DNA from: Liolophura sinensis
Taxonomy: Eukaryota > Mollusca > Polyplacophora > Chitonida > Chitonidae
Assembly: GCF_032854445.1 (NCBI RefSeq)
Contig: NC_088301.1
Coordinates: forward strand, 32,846,402-32,910,401
DNA: 64,000 bases
Direction: 5' to 3'
This document shows, in pieces, positions 10,838-24,115 of the stretch. Below the pieces are notes generated by a model. The model was given only the letters and a program-made list of their open reading frames with translations. It was not told the origin of the DNA and ran no database searches. Both the position numbers and the translations under genes were made by a program. The first letter of the stretch is position 1. The number at the start of each line of letters is the position of its first letter.

Positions 10838-13800
10838 AAAGAGGAAAGTCGTTTCCTCTCCATTTTATTATACTGAATAAATGAGCATTTTCAAACTGAC
10901 TTGTAGTATTTGATTCTATTTGAGTATGAACACGTTTCAAAAGTATTAATAAAATTGTAAATTTTACAGTATAAAATGCTGGCAAATGGCTGACCAGCAA
11001 ATTTCGCGGTATAATTACAGTAGTGGGGAATAAATCCATTGATCTGTATTATATATGTACAGCATTATGACCTTTGCATGTAACAAATAATTCTAAATGA
11101 ATGTAACATTTATGTAGAGTTACAGTTCTTTGTGACATGCCGTACACCCATTATAGAGTACGGCGTAAAACGCCAATCAAATAAATAAATAAATAAATAA
11201 ATAAATACAGCCATTATGCTTGTACACGCAATACTATCAACAGAAAAAGACAGTGTTTTTTCACTCGAGAATATAACAGTGTTTGTTTTAGAGCTCATTC
11301 ACATGGTTACACATCTAAAAAAAGTAATTTTGTTACATTTAGTTACAAATATTTGTTTCATACAGCTAAAGGGCACTATTCTGTAAATTGACAACATAAG
11401 TCAATGAACATATTCCCCGCTGCTGTAATTATACAGTGAAAATATGCTGGTCACATATCTGCCTGTATATATTGCCGTAAATATACAGTTTTATCAATCG
11501 TTCCATTAACATAATAATTATGGATTGTTGAAAACACACACCGCTTGGCAGATTGATTATGGTTGGTAAAGTGACATTAAAGTACCAAAATGTGGCCTAT
11601 GGTTGAAGAAATACATCAAGAGTCCGGAAAGTTAATGGGTACTGTCATTATCCACCATATACGTGAGCGTTTATACTTAATTTTTTTAAAACAATTTACT
11701 TAATAAAAACTCTCAAAGATTCACAGATACACGTCTGTTAAAGAAGATTATATCAACAAGATTTGATGATGCATGCTTTTTCGGTAATTCAGGGGTAAGA
11801 AAATAATAATACGGGAAACGGATATGTGTTGATATTCAAAGATGGGTATGTTGATAATGCCATGGTGTAGCGTAAAGAAAATGTAGGCGTGCTCTGGCAT
11901 TTAGGGAGTGGTGTGTGGTTAAATATTCAATTTGTTCGACCTTTTCGTCGATAGAGGTCACACGAGACATAGGTTCATTATATCATTGTAGAACAGTGAT
12001 TTTTCAAGTTTTTGGGCGTTGGTGATAGTAAGCAAATGGATATCCGACGATGTTCTCCCGTGTAGTCTTATGTACCACTTATTTGTTTCTGTGATTGTAC
12101 CTATAAACAGGCTCAATTAAATTCAACAACAGTCTCTCTCTACATAGATAACCAGTTTGCCGATGTTAATATATAATTTTTAATTTTTTTTTATATTGCT
12201 GTATCTTTGACACACACTGAGGCACTCAGCTAGAAGTCATTTGCTAATCGTGTTTCAGGACAGATACACATGGTATATTCTGAAAGAAGATGTTTTGAAA
12301 GATGAATTTTTATGACATGAATGCATACATGTTTCAGGCTAAGCAGTAATAGGGCAATTTACCATGTAATTGACTTGTAGACAAATCTGATTTAAAATAC
12401 CATCGCATCGTTCAGATGTGAAAATCCAATTAGGTTTATATCTCTTGCCAAATGACTCGCAACGCTTCGGTTAAATCGACATTGTTCACACAGATTGTAT
12501 CTGCATATTTAGTTGATAGTAAGAAAGTTAACTGTTATGAAAATCATAAGCATGTGAGTAAGAAGTCACCAGCAGCCCCTGTCAGTCCATCAGCCACGTA
12601 TGCTTTGTGTTGTCTTACCTCTGAATTCTCTTAAATAACTACATGTTTTAAAAATGTGTTATAGTCCGATATTAACTTTAGCCCAGATTAAAGCGGCATT
12701 TATTTTGTATTAGGATAAGAATGGTATTACGATTTAAGTCTGGCTTAACTTTAATACACCTGACCTAAGAATATCGTTTGCTCCTGGGTGAGAAAAGGGC
12801 AATCATTAATTTGATAACGCTGTTCGGATCTACACCGAAACCGTCGTGCGCAATAAACATATTATTATACGTTGATGAGAAAAAATGCTGCATCCTCTTA
12901 AACCTCTGCCATCGTCTGATACTGACTCCCTACCTTCATTGCAAAGATCACGCTCAGATTCGGACATTCTACGTTACTTCTGTTGCAGCTTTTTAAGGTT
13001 GCGCGATACTGCCTGTGGTATAAGGGGAACCAACCAATATCAGTTGAAAGGACGTCACGGTGATGTGGTACCCAATAAATTACAGTCGCAGATGAGTCGG
13101 TGAACTACATTGCATGTTGTTCAGAAGTTGTTGAGAAGTGTATTAGGAATTTAGGCCCGGTATTAACTTTAAAATAATCCAGACGAAAGTCTAATTTGTT
13201 TTCTATTAGGAGTTTAATGGCACCTTGGCATTTTCTACTGACATCCGTTAATTTCCTTGTGTCGCAGGCAGTACTGGGCCTCGGGGAAAGCTGCATCAGG
13301 ACAAACACTATTCGCGTTTGGACTTGTTCAAGGTTTTGGCTAAGCAAAAGAATATCTGAATCCGGAGGTGCAATGTAGTTAAAGAGGCATACAGTCTATA
13401 CGATAGAAGAAGTTAAGGGATTAGAGCCCGACTGCTAGATTCATCTGTTTAACTGCTTAACTACAATGATAAAATCTGGAAGGCAGCAGGGGGAAAGGGC
13501 AAATCTACGTCACAGTAAAAACACAAATCCCCCTCTAGCTAAGGGACACTAGAGTTGTGCCGTATCTGCAATTTTGAAGAATCGATTAAAAATGCCCGGG
13601 ATCGAGGTCCAGATTAAGATCAAAAATGTAATGGATTGGTGATTGCTTCAACGACATGCTGTGCACAAAACTGCATTCTAATAAGTCTATAATATTTACC
13701 GTAAAGTTAGATAGTCAGACTAAATAAATACTGAAACAAAACGTCCTCGACAGTGGTAGCAAGAATAATATTTACGTCAATTACACGTAGTTTTGATGTC

Positions 13801-14300
13801 CTAGAAAAAATATTAAACTTTATATTAGAGCCCACTCTATAAAGCCCACTCGTGCATAAATGGATGTATTGATTGATTAAATGAATGGTGATTCTACATT
13901 ATTTCGTTTAAATCACGATGGTATTTCGAAGGTATAACAGACCCCCGGCAATGCTGATATATGTATTGTGAGGCCTGACTAAAACGCCACATCGCACCTC
14001 TCTGTCACTGCATATACTGTTTCTTGGTTTATCACCTAATGCTGAGCATTAAGCCAGAGAAATAAATAGATTGTCGATGTTAAATTCTCCTGGTAGCAGC
14101 ACTGAGATGTAATAACTGCGTCATGAACGTTATGGCGAACAGGCAAGTATAGGTGCTACAGTTTTGAACATATATGTTCTCTTCACCCATAATAAAGCCT
14201 GTCTACCGATTGGACGAGCTTGTCAGGAAATAATGATATGTATCGGTTTCTTTTGTGTGAAATTCGGTATTCAATCTTGAACCTTCAAATACATTTAAAA
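10838..14300. other. Intergenic region between BRICHOS and GPCR genes
   Basis: No exon recognised. A SINE tail lies at 11150-11208 and a weakly palindromic block with ATTAACTTTAGCCCAGATTAA at about 12670-12760. The two genes converge here, 3' end to 3' end. Confidence 0.45.
11150..11208 (+). mobile_element. SINE tail fragment (family 1) with long (AAAT)n
   Basis: GAGTACGGCGTAAAACGCCA is followed by about seven AAAT units. Confidence 0.75.
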
Positions 14301-14317
14301 TATTTGTGTATTATATA

Positions 14318-14327
14318 TTTATTTATT
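14318..14327 (-). terminator. Possible polyadenylation signal of the GPCR gene
   Basis: Read on the minus strand this is AATAAATAAA, about 500 nt after the stop codon. AT-rich sequence makes chance matches common. Confidence 0.3.
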
Positions 14328-14828
14328 GTAAGCTCATGAAATATCGAATACATACCGATGTGCAGTGGTTAATTTACCCTTGTCATTCCGGGTTCTTTAC
14401 CTACAAACCCTGGTATAGATAAAAATTTTTGAATATCACCGATACGGCTTTAAGTATCAATCAAGGGGATAAAAGATAAAATACAAATGCAGTGATTCAC
14501 TGTTCTACATTTTTGATGCAGTCAGATCGTCGTTTTTGATAGAGATACAAGCAAAGACCATCAAAGAATTAAAATTTAACAACTGAATGTCAAGCCACAC
14601 AGTCATAGAAGAGATCTGCAACATATGACATCTTAATATCACTGTTCTCTTAACATCTAGCATTTATACCTATATACATATAGAGTGTGTTGTCTATGGA
14701 CAATATTAAATGTGGGTTATTTGCAAACAATGCCAGTATCTGTGTCTAAGAGACACAGCTGTCAAGCTCGATAATCACTTGTAGTTTAAGTGTAACTAAA
14801 ACGGTTCAAAGGTACTTTCAGGATGTTA

Positions 14829-17800
14829 TCACAGCCTGGATGACCTGGTTTGTTTGGATGTGGCAGAGCTGGACCGGCTTTTCTCATCTGATCTACATCC
14901 GCACTTTTTAGCCAAGCGCGAGAGAACCTGTGAGTTAAGAACAAAGGCGATAAAGACATAGATTCCTTGGCAGGAGTTGAGAACAGTGAAGGTGTACCAG
15001 AGACCAGGAGCCGGGAAAGCATTACTCAGATATCCCACAAGCCATGTAAAGCACATCACCGTGGATATACGAGCATAAATCACGAGAGTGTTACGTTTGG
15101 TCTTCTTGTCCGTCTGGATAGACTGGGAAAGCTTGTTGATATTATGAATGCTGTAGACTACATAGGCGAAGAATGTAATGTTGACGAGAATATGCGCAGT
15201 TACTGGGGCTATGAATGCAATTAAGAGTGCATTGGGGTCTCTGATCCAGCAAACGCCGTCGCGACCGTACCCCACTCCTGCAGCGGTTGTGAAATGTACA
15301 GCAGCACACGCAGACACAACAGCAAGAGGAACTGACCAGCCTACAGCGGAGTAAATCTTAAACCTGACGGACAGCTCGTGAGGAGAAAGCTTTACTTGGG
15401 TTTTGCCGCCAAAGGTCTTCGCCAAGTCGAACGCCATTACATTGGTCCAGGCGAAAGACGCCAGCCAGAAGAAATGCTGAATGATTGCTACAGCCACGCA
15501 GGACTGATTTAGGCGCCAGGCCAGTAGTCCACCCAAGACAAAGCATAGTTGGGCGACAAACATGGCGGCCGTTAAACTCATGACGCATTTACCAGGCAAA
15601 TTCCTCATGTCCGGAAAGAACGTGTATATTAGGAATGTGGCCAAAAGCCCCAGGAGAGACAGAGAGCAGCCGACTGCCGTAAGGGCGAACTGCACTGGAT
15701 CATCAGTCTCTTGTGACGATTGTCTTGAGCCCCTGAGTTGATCTATCTCCTCAGAACACACCAGACTTATGCCGTTGATTTCAAGCAATGTTTTCAGTTT
15801 TTCTTTCCGTATTGGTATACCATCTCTCCCCAATAAATTATCTAGAGCCTGGACTGAGTAAATGTCCAGGCTACAGTTTGTCTCCAAGAAGTCCCCACAA
15901 ACGGCGTATTCGGCGTCTTCAAGACCAATGTCGGAACTTGGAATTCGACGAAGACTGCTGTTTTCATATTTATGTTGACGATATTGAGAAGGATAAGTGA
16001 CGGATTGAGAGCTGATTATCTTGTCCACTAGCCTCCATTGTATCGCAAGGGGAAATCGCAAGACGTCTCCGATTCTTGTAGAGTCTGCATTTCCATCCAT
16101 CCGTACTTGTAGGTGGTGATAGAATTTGTCGAAGGAATACTTCTTCAGCCTTGTAGTGCACACATGTTCCAATGGCCACTCAATATTGCTGAACTGAATT
16201 GTGTCCAATCTCCAAATGTTATAGGAAAGGAATGGACTGACTGAGGTCAGTGAGGCGTTAGAAAGTTCAAGAAAATGCATTCCCCTGCTGTTGAGAAACG
16301 CTGTCACACGAACTTCACGTGCTTGCCATTGTGAGCCACTTTGCTTGATATCAAGAACTACTGTTGTGTTGCAGAAATCCAAACTGGACTGTTGTAAAAT
16401 ATCACTGATGTCATCGATGACGCAGCCCTCTTGTTTCGGCATGATGTTTCCACTGATGTTGAGGAGAAAAGTTTCCTGTGAATTACTTAAGAAACTGAAT
16501 TTATAACTAGAATTGCTTACTGAAGTTTCGGCCATATTGGTTACATCACTGGTGTCCGAATCTTTTTTCAAGTAGAGAGACGAAAAATCAAACAAAACAG
16601 AAAAAGCAAATTGTCCGATGTCCACCACGGTGGTAGGAACTTGACTGAAGGGCGTCCAGCATGTGTAAAACCTGTCTCTCAGAGAACTACATGCCATGCA
16701 GTATTTGTTCCTCCCGAAGATGCTACCGAACATTTGGCGAATTACTTGGGGTTCGTAGATGGCTTCACACAATTCGGACAGAGGGTGGTTCTCGGGGCAT
16801 GTGTCAACATCCATCTTCACACAGAAAGAATGGTCCATTGTCAGATTGGAGGGAAGCTGTATCTTAACCTCGCAGATCTTACTCTCCACCTCGGAGAAAG
16901 TTATGTTCTCAAATGCTTTTTGTCGAAAGTAATCAACATACTGATCGGACTGGAAGCAGCCAATGATATGGCTGAGTGGGGTGAGGGAGGAGGCTGGAAC
17001 GCCGTGACACACCGCACAATAAATGTTCACATAGGCAACACCTACATCATTTACGAACGGTAGACTCTCAGCCAGGCTGTCAGGGTCGCGATTATCGCAG
17101 GAATTCTTCACGGGCCCTTCTGGGTAACTTGCCGGACATTTAGCAACAGCATAAAATGGCTTTAAGTTATTAAAATTCGGATGATGGGTACAAGAGTAAC
17201 AACCCTTTCCTCCACATAACTCTATTGGCATTAGGTCGCTGAGTGAAGGCTGGTCCCCACATGTTCTGTGATAGTCAGGACAACACCAGTTAAGACTCAC
17301 ACAATCAGGATGACAAGAACAGTAGAGTTCCGCAAAGTCTATCTTCCTGCCACATTTCCCCTCACACGACATCGCTCTGCATGTGGGCTGGAATGGATCC
17401 TGTGTCGCCGGCTGCGTGGTTGTGCTAAGAAGCACAGCGTCTGAAATTTGTAAATGTACTGATTAATTAATAGAATTGAATTTTTCCTGTGTAAACGGTT
17501 TTGAATATTATTTTTTATTTCATGGAGTTTTTTGACGCGCGTTCTTCAAACTTCACCTCACAACGTTTCAACGTCTAACAAGGTTAACAAGGGTCTGAAC
17601 TATTTTAAGCGAAACAAGAGGTGTGGTTACTTCCAAGAAAAATTCCCTAAAAAAACAAGGGTCGCAATCTCAAAACTTCATTAATCCGTTTTGTCCTATT
17701 GTTTTTGAATGCTGTCACCAGGTTATTGTTAACATGGTTCTCCAGAAAAGTTACGAAACATGCATTTACGAACCTTAGTGAAAGAGTCACCTGATTTGCA

Positions 17801-17968
17801 CCTTGTGAGAGATATAATAAATAACAGATAATCCTTACCATAATCCGTGATATTTACTGATGTCTTTGGAGAAGAGCTAATTGGCATACTGTACAAGGAT
17901 GAATCTGCTGGCGAACACGTTAGATATGCTGTAAGTAACAGAAGCCATATTGCATGCTGGAGCGGCAT
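14829..17968 (-). CDS. Somatomedin-B/class B seven-helix GPCR (adhesion or Methuselah-like), 2 exons
   Basis: Exon 1 is 17839-17968 (ATG at 17968) and exon 2 is 17440 down to the stop at 14829; the phase 1 junction gives Asp44 and a 913-aa protein. Exon 1 encodes a signal peptide (MPLQHAIWLLLLTAYLTC). Residues 69-104 hold the eight-cysteine somatomedin-B pattern with KCGRK, CSCHPDC and WCCPDY. A long ectodomain follows (about 105-620), rich in cysteines and N-glycosylation sequons. Seven hydrophobic helices lie at about 625-652, 660-685, 691-717, 737-761, 781-807, 828-851 and 856-879, with the conserved disulfide pair Cys691 and Cys774 (GVCWI). The cytoplasmic tail is Ser/Arg-rich. I see no GPS autoproteolysis motif (HLT/HLS), so it is unlikely to be a self-cleaved adhesion receptor. 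The ligand is unknown; somatomedin-B domains usually bind proteins. The open frame in exon 2 alone suggests a start near 17435, but that codon is GTG inside the exon; the true N-terminus is in exon 1. Confidence 0.88.
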
Positions 17969-20900
17969 CCTTGCAGGCGACTCTTTCGAAGACGGGGATT
18001 TAGGTAAGAGATTTGTTTGTTTGTGGCATTCCTTCTTACGACTCAGTCTTGGCCGTGGTTATCAGCTTTTACTTGAAACCAGTTCTTTATTGCCGGCTTT
18101 TATAGAGAACAGTTCTTTAATGTCAGCTTTTTTAGAGAATAGTTCTTTATGTATTTATTTATTAAGAAGGATCACGCTAACGGCTAATGACGTCCACGTG
18201 GTCAAACAAGTAACCTATTAAAAAAAACAACACGGCACTTTCGCCGGCTATTTACGACTTTTTACTTTCTTTTTCTTTTCATGGTAGTCACTATGGTGTG
18301 AGTGGTGAAAAGAAAAACTTGTTTGTACAGCAGTAAACGGCCGTTGCACAAAGACAAACTCCAGCTTTACTCTATGTTTTATTCAATGGTTTATATGCAT
18401 AACAAATCAAACGTCTATTATGTAAATATTATCCATACCTATTAGTGCATATATATTTTTTCATGTAATACACGGTTTGTTGATCTTCGCGGCCTGTTGA
18501 TAATAACCAACAGCTGTTATTTGAGATATCGACTCCTCACAAAGATAAAGAAAACTTAATGTTTAAACAAATATCTTAATCAGCCTCAAGTTGGAACATG
18601 CTAAACGCCGACGGAATGACAGACAGACAGAAGTTGTGTGTCTTACATGTACATTTACTGCAGTGAACATCAATGCTAGAAGGCTGTCATCTTTAGCGCC
18701 ATTGGGGACTGTTTTACTGACCTCATAAAACAGAAAAAACATGAACGCTGCTCCAATTAAGTCTATTAAAACATCAAAAGTAATATGATAAATGGAATCA
18801 CAGTGGCCTTACCTACGCCTGAAACCTAGTCACTTTCTCACAATGAAATGCTGGTTTGGGTAGTTAAGTATAGCTGCAGACAAGGGCGAAAATTTATTTG
18901 CTAACAGATCAGCAATAAACCCAATGATATGACCACAGGAGTTGGTCATTGTTAAGGGATATTGTTATGGGCGCCTTCTGGAAGATATAAATGACTGAAT
19001 ACCAGTAGTATAGACTTTCCGAGTTCGTGCAGCAATTGCACATTTTAACAATTACTCGACCTCTACCCACAAATGTGCCATATTGTTACTGGGACATGGG
19101 TTGTCTGCCATATGTGCTAGTGTTCGGAACTTAGCTAATTGTAAGTGAGAAAGAGAATCAGTAATGTTGTCCTCTACTCCAGGGGCATGAACGGCCTTCA
19201 AGATTGCATTATGAGACATACACTACAAAGTCAGAATAAAGCGAATTTCATCATTGGCGTTGAATTGGAAGATGCCTTCATTTGCACAGTATAATGGCCA
19301 CAGCCCTATTATCACACCAAAAGACAACTCCTTTGTTGAAAAGGAGATTTCCCTAAACCATAACAGCTAGATCTATCGTAAAAAATCGAGAAAGGTTATG
19401 TCAAAGCCTTGCTTTACCCATTTCACCTGCCAACCGCCATACGATCCAGATACGCCAGTACATATCCGTATTATATCGCTGGATGGCCAAAATCTGTTTA
19501 AAAATACGATTAAAATTTTCCCCCAAAATTTGCCAGATACGGAGATCAGCATTCATTCCAGCGGTAACTCGTGTGAAATGGTGCGGCTTCTGAGCGTGAC
19601 AGGTAATCTTCTAAAAAATGCTCTCCTCGGTTTAACAGGTCTACAGATAAAGTTTAGAGTCCCTAAACCAAATGAAAGACTGTAGCTCCCTCAGTCGCAG
19701 ATTTTCTCCTACAAGACATGATGTAAGTCCAAACTCAGCTGTTGCACCTTTTCACATGACAATCGTATTTAGTTGGCGTTAGTGTTTCTGTGTCAAACTC
19801 TTTGTCGATCCTTTGGTCTTTTCCTCAGACACCGGTATTTAAAAACTATCTACAATGTGCTAACTCTTTGGAACTCTTTGATTCTTCAATTCTTCTTTGA
19901 TTCTCCATCTAGATACTACCAACAGCCGCCGTATTCTACAAACGTACTAAAAGTATTAGATGTGGTACTAGATCTGGTAACAGCCCATTGGTAGAATCGA
20001 CAGGATGACAGCCTCGAAATTTAAACCTCAAACGGTCAAAGTCCTTCTGGTACACCGGAAGAAACTTGATTTCATATTTGTCTTGGCTAAATACACATCT
20101 ACTGAATTAAATTGACCGCATCGTTAATACAGGGCACACCGAACCAGATCTTTGTAATCGTTAAATGATGCACCTTCTGGACAGCATAAATGATGTATGA
20201 GTCTAAATTCATAAAAGTCATTCAAGTGTATGTAAGCAAACATGACAGATGCAGGGTTTGAAACTTCGCACTTTGGTTTATGTAGCAAAAACAGAGATGA
20301 AAGCAGTGAGCACTTGCATTTTCCCCATTATTTACAAGTGACAGGAAGCATATCTGCTCTAAAATGGAAAAAACAGTGAAATGATAAACCCGTATGTCTG
20401 ATGTTTAAGCGCTAACAATCATGAACTATGTGAGCAGACATGAAGCAGACAGGAATTTCAACTCGACCTTTTAGTTTATACAGCATACACAACGGACTAC
20501 ATGTCCCACACACATCATCGATTGTAGCTCCATAATGAAACTATGAATGGCTCACAAAGTTTATAAGTATGCAAGGCAATTGTCGCTGGAACTCCGGCGT
20601 CGCTACTTTTAGCTGAATTTCATTCTTCTCCGTAAGCGAAATTTTTTTATATGACGTTAAACACAACTCGATTTAGTAAATAGATAAATATACTTATAAA
20701 GTCTTAACAGATGTGCCGTATGCGTATTTCCTTTGTTCATGATACATTCATGCTCCAAAGGATCCTTACAATGAACCTATCAATTAACCATGCTTCCCCA
20801 TGTTATAAACAACAACGGCACTTTTATCAGAGCGTATGGGCACACAATCTCGCGTACCTGTTATGCCGGAAATGGTGTATTTGCAGAAAAAATAATATTT

Positions 20901-21200
20901 CACTCAGATAACAGTGGTCGTGTTAATGTGTTGAAACTATACACCTAATATAACGCTTGAAAAGCCTCTTGTCATACGTAACCGAAAGAGCGGCAGTTAT
21001 AGCACACTTCACACAAGTCTTACTGTAGATATACAGTTTTTCTGTGTACAGTAACGAGCTATAAATTTATCAAACACTGGGATCTCATTGGCAATACACA
21101 TTTAAAGTTCCCATAATGCAACAGTGTTAACAATAACTATAAGACGAATTCACAATTCACCGACTTGTTTTCGTGTATCCCATAAATGCAAATACAAACA
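17969..21200. other. Intergenic stretch without recognised genes
   Basis: Short open frames at 19398-19685 and 19773-19994 resemble no family I know and have no splice context. A 33-bp unit (AGAACAGTTCTTTAATGTC type) repeats about twice at 18080-18150. Confidence 0.4.
20626..20697 (+). mobile_element. Possible SINE tail fragment (family 2-like)
   Basis: TATATGACGTTAAACACAACTCG followed by an (AAAT)n-like end resembles the reverse complement of the GTTTAACGTCGTT segment in the full copy at 57369-57745. Confidence 0.4.
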
Positions 21201-21220
21201 TAATTTTACAACAGGATAAT

Positions 21221-21393
21221 ACATGTACAAACACAGAGTAGACAAAATAGATGAACAAACACTGAGTAGACAAAAATACATGTTCAAACACTGAGAAGAC
21301 AAAAATACATGTACAAACACTGAGTTGATAAAAATACATGTACAAGCACTGAGTTGATAAAAATACATGTATAAACACTGAGTATAAAAATAT
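21221..21393. repeat. 29-bp minisatellite, about 6 copies
   Basis: The unit CAAACACTGAGTTGATAAAA plus ATACATGTA repeats with a 29-bp period and modest divergence. It creates a spurious minus-strand open frame with a repeated Cys/Phe/Tyr-rich peptide. Confidence 0.85.
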
Positions 21394-22504
21394 GAGTATT
21401 TTTATAGGATACATAACATTCATTGTTCGAACAGAAGGTAAGTGGAAAAAACTAAATAGATAAAAGTTTACTCTTTCTCCATTTCTTTTCTCCCCCTCAA
21501 CCCCTTGAGAATATTTACAGAAAACTTGCAATGAATTTATAAAGTTCATAAATGATGGCAATAAATGTGAGATTCATACGTAATTGCCATTTTGTAAACT
21601 GGAGTGGTAAATGTGATAGCCTGCGGAAATCCTCAGCGCAAGAGAGAAAGAGAGAAGGCAAACCTTAGTTGAGTCTAGGGAGTCAACCTGCTCGGTTTTA
21701 CGAATATAAGTAAACAAGTAAATGCAACTTACATCAGTGACTGTCTCACACCAGATCATCAAACCATTTGTCTGTATACATGGGAGGACGACGAACAACA
21801 CTGGATTCTACTTTAGGCCATGAACAGAACCAAGGTGCTGTAAAAGTTCTTATGATGCCAAAGCCAATCGAATATACACCATCATTGTGTAAAGTTGCAG
21901 GCAAAATGAGTATACGAAATTCGATGGTAATTAAGTTAGTGCTGTGAATCTACAGCAGATATTTGTATAGAGCAGTTTTGTAACTTCGTAAAGTGTTTAC
22001 AGCACTATGGCTGACTACAGATATTCTATGTATGTACAGAGATGATACACATATGTGCGGTCTCCGAATACACTAGAACTGCTCCTTTTGTGTGTGAGGA
22101 GAGGATCTATTCTACAACCGCTAACTCAAAGTCACCTAATGTATGATATCTGGGGCGGGTTATTTGTTTGAAGATATGTACTGCATGTACCAGAAATTTA
22201 AGGACTCAGTTTGTCATTTGCCCTACTTCATGCAGTGGTTTGTAGAAGCAAATGTCATATATGTCTCATTTCTGGCTTACGTGATCGCATTAAATTATTT
22301 CCCGTGCTTGGATTGGTAGCCGGTCCGTTAGTATGTCGGTCAGTCAGTCGATCGGTAGGTCGGTTGGACAGAGGGACGGAAGGGCGGACGATTGGAGGTG
22401 GTTTTAGATGGAGAAAATCTGGCAAAGCGACCTCTGAATGCGCCTCATGTAAACCCAGTAGATTAATTAAATTCTTTTTATGTTTTGTGACATTTCTGCC
22501 CGAC

Positions 22505-23360
22505 ACTGTCTACAGTACACGGCCGTCATATCAGCCAGATATAACACGTTGTAACAGTTCTGGTCGACAATTCCTTCCTACAACATACGGCCGACATGCC
22601 AGATATAACACATTGTGACATTTTTGACCGACCTTGTCGATAATTTCTCTCTACAGTACACGGCCGTCATGCCAGACAGGTATAACAGGCTATGACATTT
22701 CTGGCCGACACAGTCGATAATTTCTCACCACAACATACGGCCGACATGTCAGCCAGATAAAACACGTCGTGACAATGCTGGCCGACACCGTCAATAATTT
22801 TTCCCCACAGTACCCGGCCGGCAAACAGATATAACACGTCGTGACATTTCTGGTCGATACTGTCGATAATTTATCCCGAGAACATACGGCCAACATGTCA
22901 GCTAGATATAACACGCCGTGACATTACTGGCCGACACTGTCGAAAATTTCTCCCTGCAGTACCGCCACCATTTCGGCCAGATGTAACACGTCGTGACATC
23001 GCTGGCTGACACTGTCGAAAATTTCTCCCTGCAGTACCGCCGCCATGTCGGCCAGATATAACACGTCGTGACATTGCTGGCCGACACTGTCGATAATTTC
23101 TCCCTACAGTACCAGGCCGTCATGTCAACCTGGTATAACACGCCGTGACATTTCTGGTCGACACTGTCGATAATTTTTCCCCACCACTTACAGCCGCCAT
23201 GTCAGATAGATATAACAGACACTGTCGATAATTTCTCCCCACAACATACGACCGACATGTCAGCCAAATACAAGACGTCGTGACATTGCTGGCCGACGCT
23301 GACGATACTTCCTCCCTACTGTACAAAGTCGTCATGTCAGCCAGATATATCACACGCCGT
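22505..23360. repeat. 77-bp satellite array, about 11 copies, two alternating unit types
   Basis: Each unit contains GCCAGATATAACACGTCGTG, CTGGCCGACACTGTCGATAA and a closing CTACAGTAC or CCACAACATAC segment. Units ending ACAGTACACGGCCGTC and ACAACATACGGCCGAC alternate through the first six copies, giving a dimer of about 154 bp. Divergence among copies is moderate, so the array is not recent. Confidence 0.9.
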
Positions 23361-23745
23361 ACTATGGTATATTTTCCTCATACACAACAGCGACCAACCC
23401 ACATCGATCAGAGGTAAAGATACCAAAGACAAGAGTACAACTCTACAAAGGAAAGATTTGAATCGTCAAGTAAGTAGTAAATTAGGTATTTTGTGTACGA
23501 TATAATTACAATTTTTGAACAGCATGCGTACTACTTCACTCGTATTGTACAGAGTATCATGCGAAGCGGAGTAAGAGTCACATACATTTAAAAACAGTTG
23601 TAGAGCTCTGGAGGAAGAACAAACTAGACAGATATCATCAGCGTATATTAAGTTGTTCACGAACTGCAATATTACAGCCGACATTAGCAGTGGTTAGCCG
23701 AGTATCTAACTCATGAAGAAAATTTCATGATACTGTCCTAACCTT

Positions 23746-23802
23746 ATTTATTTATTTCCTTGATGTCTTACGCCCTACTCAAGAATATTTCACTTAATGT
23801 AG
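23746..23802 (-). mobile_element. SINE tail fragment (family 1)
   Basis: TTTATTTATTTCCTTGATGTCTTACGCC and CTCAAGAATATTTCACTTA. Confidence 0.7.
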
Positions 23803-23930
23803 CGTTGACCTGGTTCAGTAAATATTGACACTATAAATGATGAAATCCTTTCAATTAAATCTCTCTGCGGCATAGTGCTTTAGAAAGTAGAGGAATTCCA
23901 AGTGACGTTGTGATAATACGGTTTTTATGT

Positions 23931-24115
23931 GTGTCGCAAACCCTACTGAAATAAATTACCCTTGTTGAAACAATTATTCAATAGGGGTTGCAGTCGCATG
24001 ATGAAATAATGATTTCTTCAATAGGGGTTGCAGTCGCGATATTAATGAAATATTATTTCATTAACATTGGCTACTATTTGCTGCTGCAACCCCTATTGAA
24101 ACAATGCTGTTTCAG
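23931..24115. repeat. Inverted-repeat (foldback/MITE-like) block, left copy
   Basis: Contains GTCGCAAACCCTACTGAAAT, two direct CAATAGGGGTTGCAGTCG motifs and one inverted GCAACCCCTATTG, so the block can fold on itself. Its first 66 nt match the reverse complement of 25708-25772. Confidence 0.7.

Noticed and set aside
12665-13215. Possible MITE with ATTAACTTTA termini
   Set aside because: The partial palindrome at 12670-12760 and a weak direct copy at 13158 align poorly; an alignment program would be needed before calling an element.
16611-17063. 150-codon plus-strand open frame inside the GPCR exon
   Set aside because: It is antisense to a clearly coding exon with domains on the minus strand; it has no motif of its own.
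19398-19685. 95-codon open frame as a gene
   Set aside because: No recognisable family, splice sites or partner exons; the length is compatible with chance.
22690-23353. Three repeat-like minus-strand open frames (TVSASNVTTCYI)
   Set aside because: They are by-products of the 77-bp satellite; the period is not a multiple of three, so the frame shifts from unit to unit.
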